A model generated the notes under the pieces. That model was not told the DNA's origin. It saw only the letters and a program-made list of their open reading frames with translations, and ran no database searches. Positions 5,139-5,979 of a stretch of 5,979 nucleotides of DNA are shown here, one piece after another. Origin of the DNA: Chromatiales bacterium (lineage in GTDB: Bacteria > Pseudomonadota > Gammaproteobacteria > Thiohalospirales > Thiohalospiraceae); contig JALSRO010000489.1 of the NCBI GenBank assembly GCA_026984715.1, forward strand, positions 1 to 5,979, in the 5' to 3' direction. The position numbers and the translations under genes are program-made. Position 1 is the stretch's first letter, and every line of letters begins with the position of its first letter.

Positions 5139-5979
5139 CTACTGATCGAGTGATTGCGATCCCTTCTCGGCGATTGGAATCGTCCGGATTCGCCGCCAAT
5201 CGATACGGTTTACGGCGCTGCGTAGATCCAGATAGTGATCCTCGGCGAGGATCGCTTCCAGCTTGGCCAGGGAAGAGGAGAGGCCCACATAGGATTTGAA
5301 CTTGCGTAGCGGGGGCAGATCTCTTATCACCGGCTGTCCCGCGTCGAAGTCCCGGGGGTGGAAGTAGGTCATCACATAGTCTGAAGAACGGAACCATCGC
5401 CGCAGCAGGGGCAGTGGAATGATGCGGAAATATCCACCTCCGGAGAAGATGATGGGTTTCCCGAATACCGTACGTGTATTGATTGGGAGCTCCTTGACCA
5501 CGCCGCTGGGTGTCTCCACCAGAACCGGGGAGGCGGTGCCAAAATCCGGGTATCCGCCATGGGAGCGGGGGGCGGGGAAGATGGAGCTGTCCACTTCGAT
5601 CCCCTGTTCGATAAGTGCTTCAAAAAACCAGGGAGAGGAAGAAGTTACAGAGAAACCGGGGGCCCGGTAACTGATTACCTTTTTCCCTACGGCGTCTTCG
5701 ATGGAGTGGAGTGCATTGCGGAGATCCGCCTTGAATTGCTCCGCTGTCTGCTCATACACCAGCTGATGCATGTCGGAGTGGCAGCCGATCTCATGCCCCT
5801 GTTCGGCGACGCGGCGCACTACATGGGGGTATTTGCGTGCTATCCAGCCGAGACAGAAAAAGGTGGCTGTCTGTCCCTTTCGCTCCAGCAGATCCAGGAT
5901 CCGCTCCACATTCTTCTCGATCCTTGGAGGGTATTGTGCCCACTCTCTTTCCGTCCTCGTAGAGTTGTTGTCGAGGAGG
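5139..5979 (-). CDS. Polysaccharide deacetylase, NodB-type with DUF3473-like C-terminus (5' end outside window)
   Basis: A carbohydrate esterase of the NodB-homology (CE4) type, of the form with a DUF3473-like C-terminal part found in exopolysaccharide and exosortase-linked (XrtA) clusters; it probably removes N-acetyl groups from a surface polysaccharide. The frame runs open through the right edge (about 279 residues visible), so the GTG at 5909 is internal. The N-terminal motif with the catalytic aspartate lies off the window. Seen here are PPRIEKNVERILDLLERKG and ATFFCLGWIA, the metal motif HSDMH (5766-5780), RAPGF (5654-5668), VDSSIFP, GGGYFRIIP, the YFHP histidine (5358-5360), and the LRKFKSYVG segment of the C-terminal domain. 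The metal and substrate motifs in view are intact. It probably belongs to a polysaccharide cluster continuing to the right, which is inference. The substrate cannot be told. Confidence 0.92.
   Translation of the reverse strand, partial: LLDNNSTRTEREWAQYPPRIEKNVERILDLLERKGQTATFFCLGWIARKYPHVVRRVAEQGHEIGCHSDMHQLVYEQTAEQFKADLRNALHSIEDAVGKKVISYRAPGFSVTSSSPWFFEALIEQGIEVDSSIFPAPRSHGGYPDFGTASPVLVETPSGVVKELPINTRTVFGKPIIFSGGGYFRIIPLPLLRRWFRSSDYVMTYFHPRDFDAGQPVIRDLPPLRKFKSYVGLSSSLAKLEAILAEDHYLDLRSAVNRIDWRRIRTIPIAEKGSQSLDQ

Overview
The window reads as a dense stretch of a GC-rich proteobacterial chromosome, most likely from a gammaproteobacterium. The MidA, UppP, ComEC and DUF2062 proteins have the residue patterns I associate with that class, and the genus cannot be fixed from sequence alone. 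There is no mobile-element gene, CRISPR array, tRNA or rRNA.

Layout: (1) Bases 1-1920, plus strand: the 3' half of a MidA-type methyltransferase gene, then uppP one base after its stop, then a 122-base spacer that can fold, then a small VanZ-family membrane protein gene. (2) Bases 1949-4240, minus strand: a full-length comEC, the DNA-uptake channel, convergent with vanZ across 28 bases. (3) Bases 4241-4593: a divergent intergenic region with two clear inverted repeats (4314-4349 and 4401-4527), a short perfect palindrome and a doubtful 66-codon frame. (4) Bases 4594-5118, plus strand: a DUF2062 membrane protein gene. (5) Bases 5139-5979, minus strand: a NodB-type polysaccharide deacetylase gene whose 5' end lies outside the window, convergent with DUF2062 across 20 bases.

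Most of the products act at or in the cell envelope: carrier-lipid recycling (UppP), DNA import (ComEC), polysaccharide modification (deacetylase) and two small membrane proteins of unknown role (VanZ-like, DUF2062). The genes form separate transcription units, so a shared pathway is not shown. All five complete or partial families with domains are recognisable, and I see no new multi-gene system. The least explained material is non-coding: the foldable uppP-vanZ spacer and the two inverted repeats between comEC and the DUF2062 gene.
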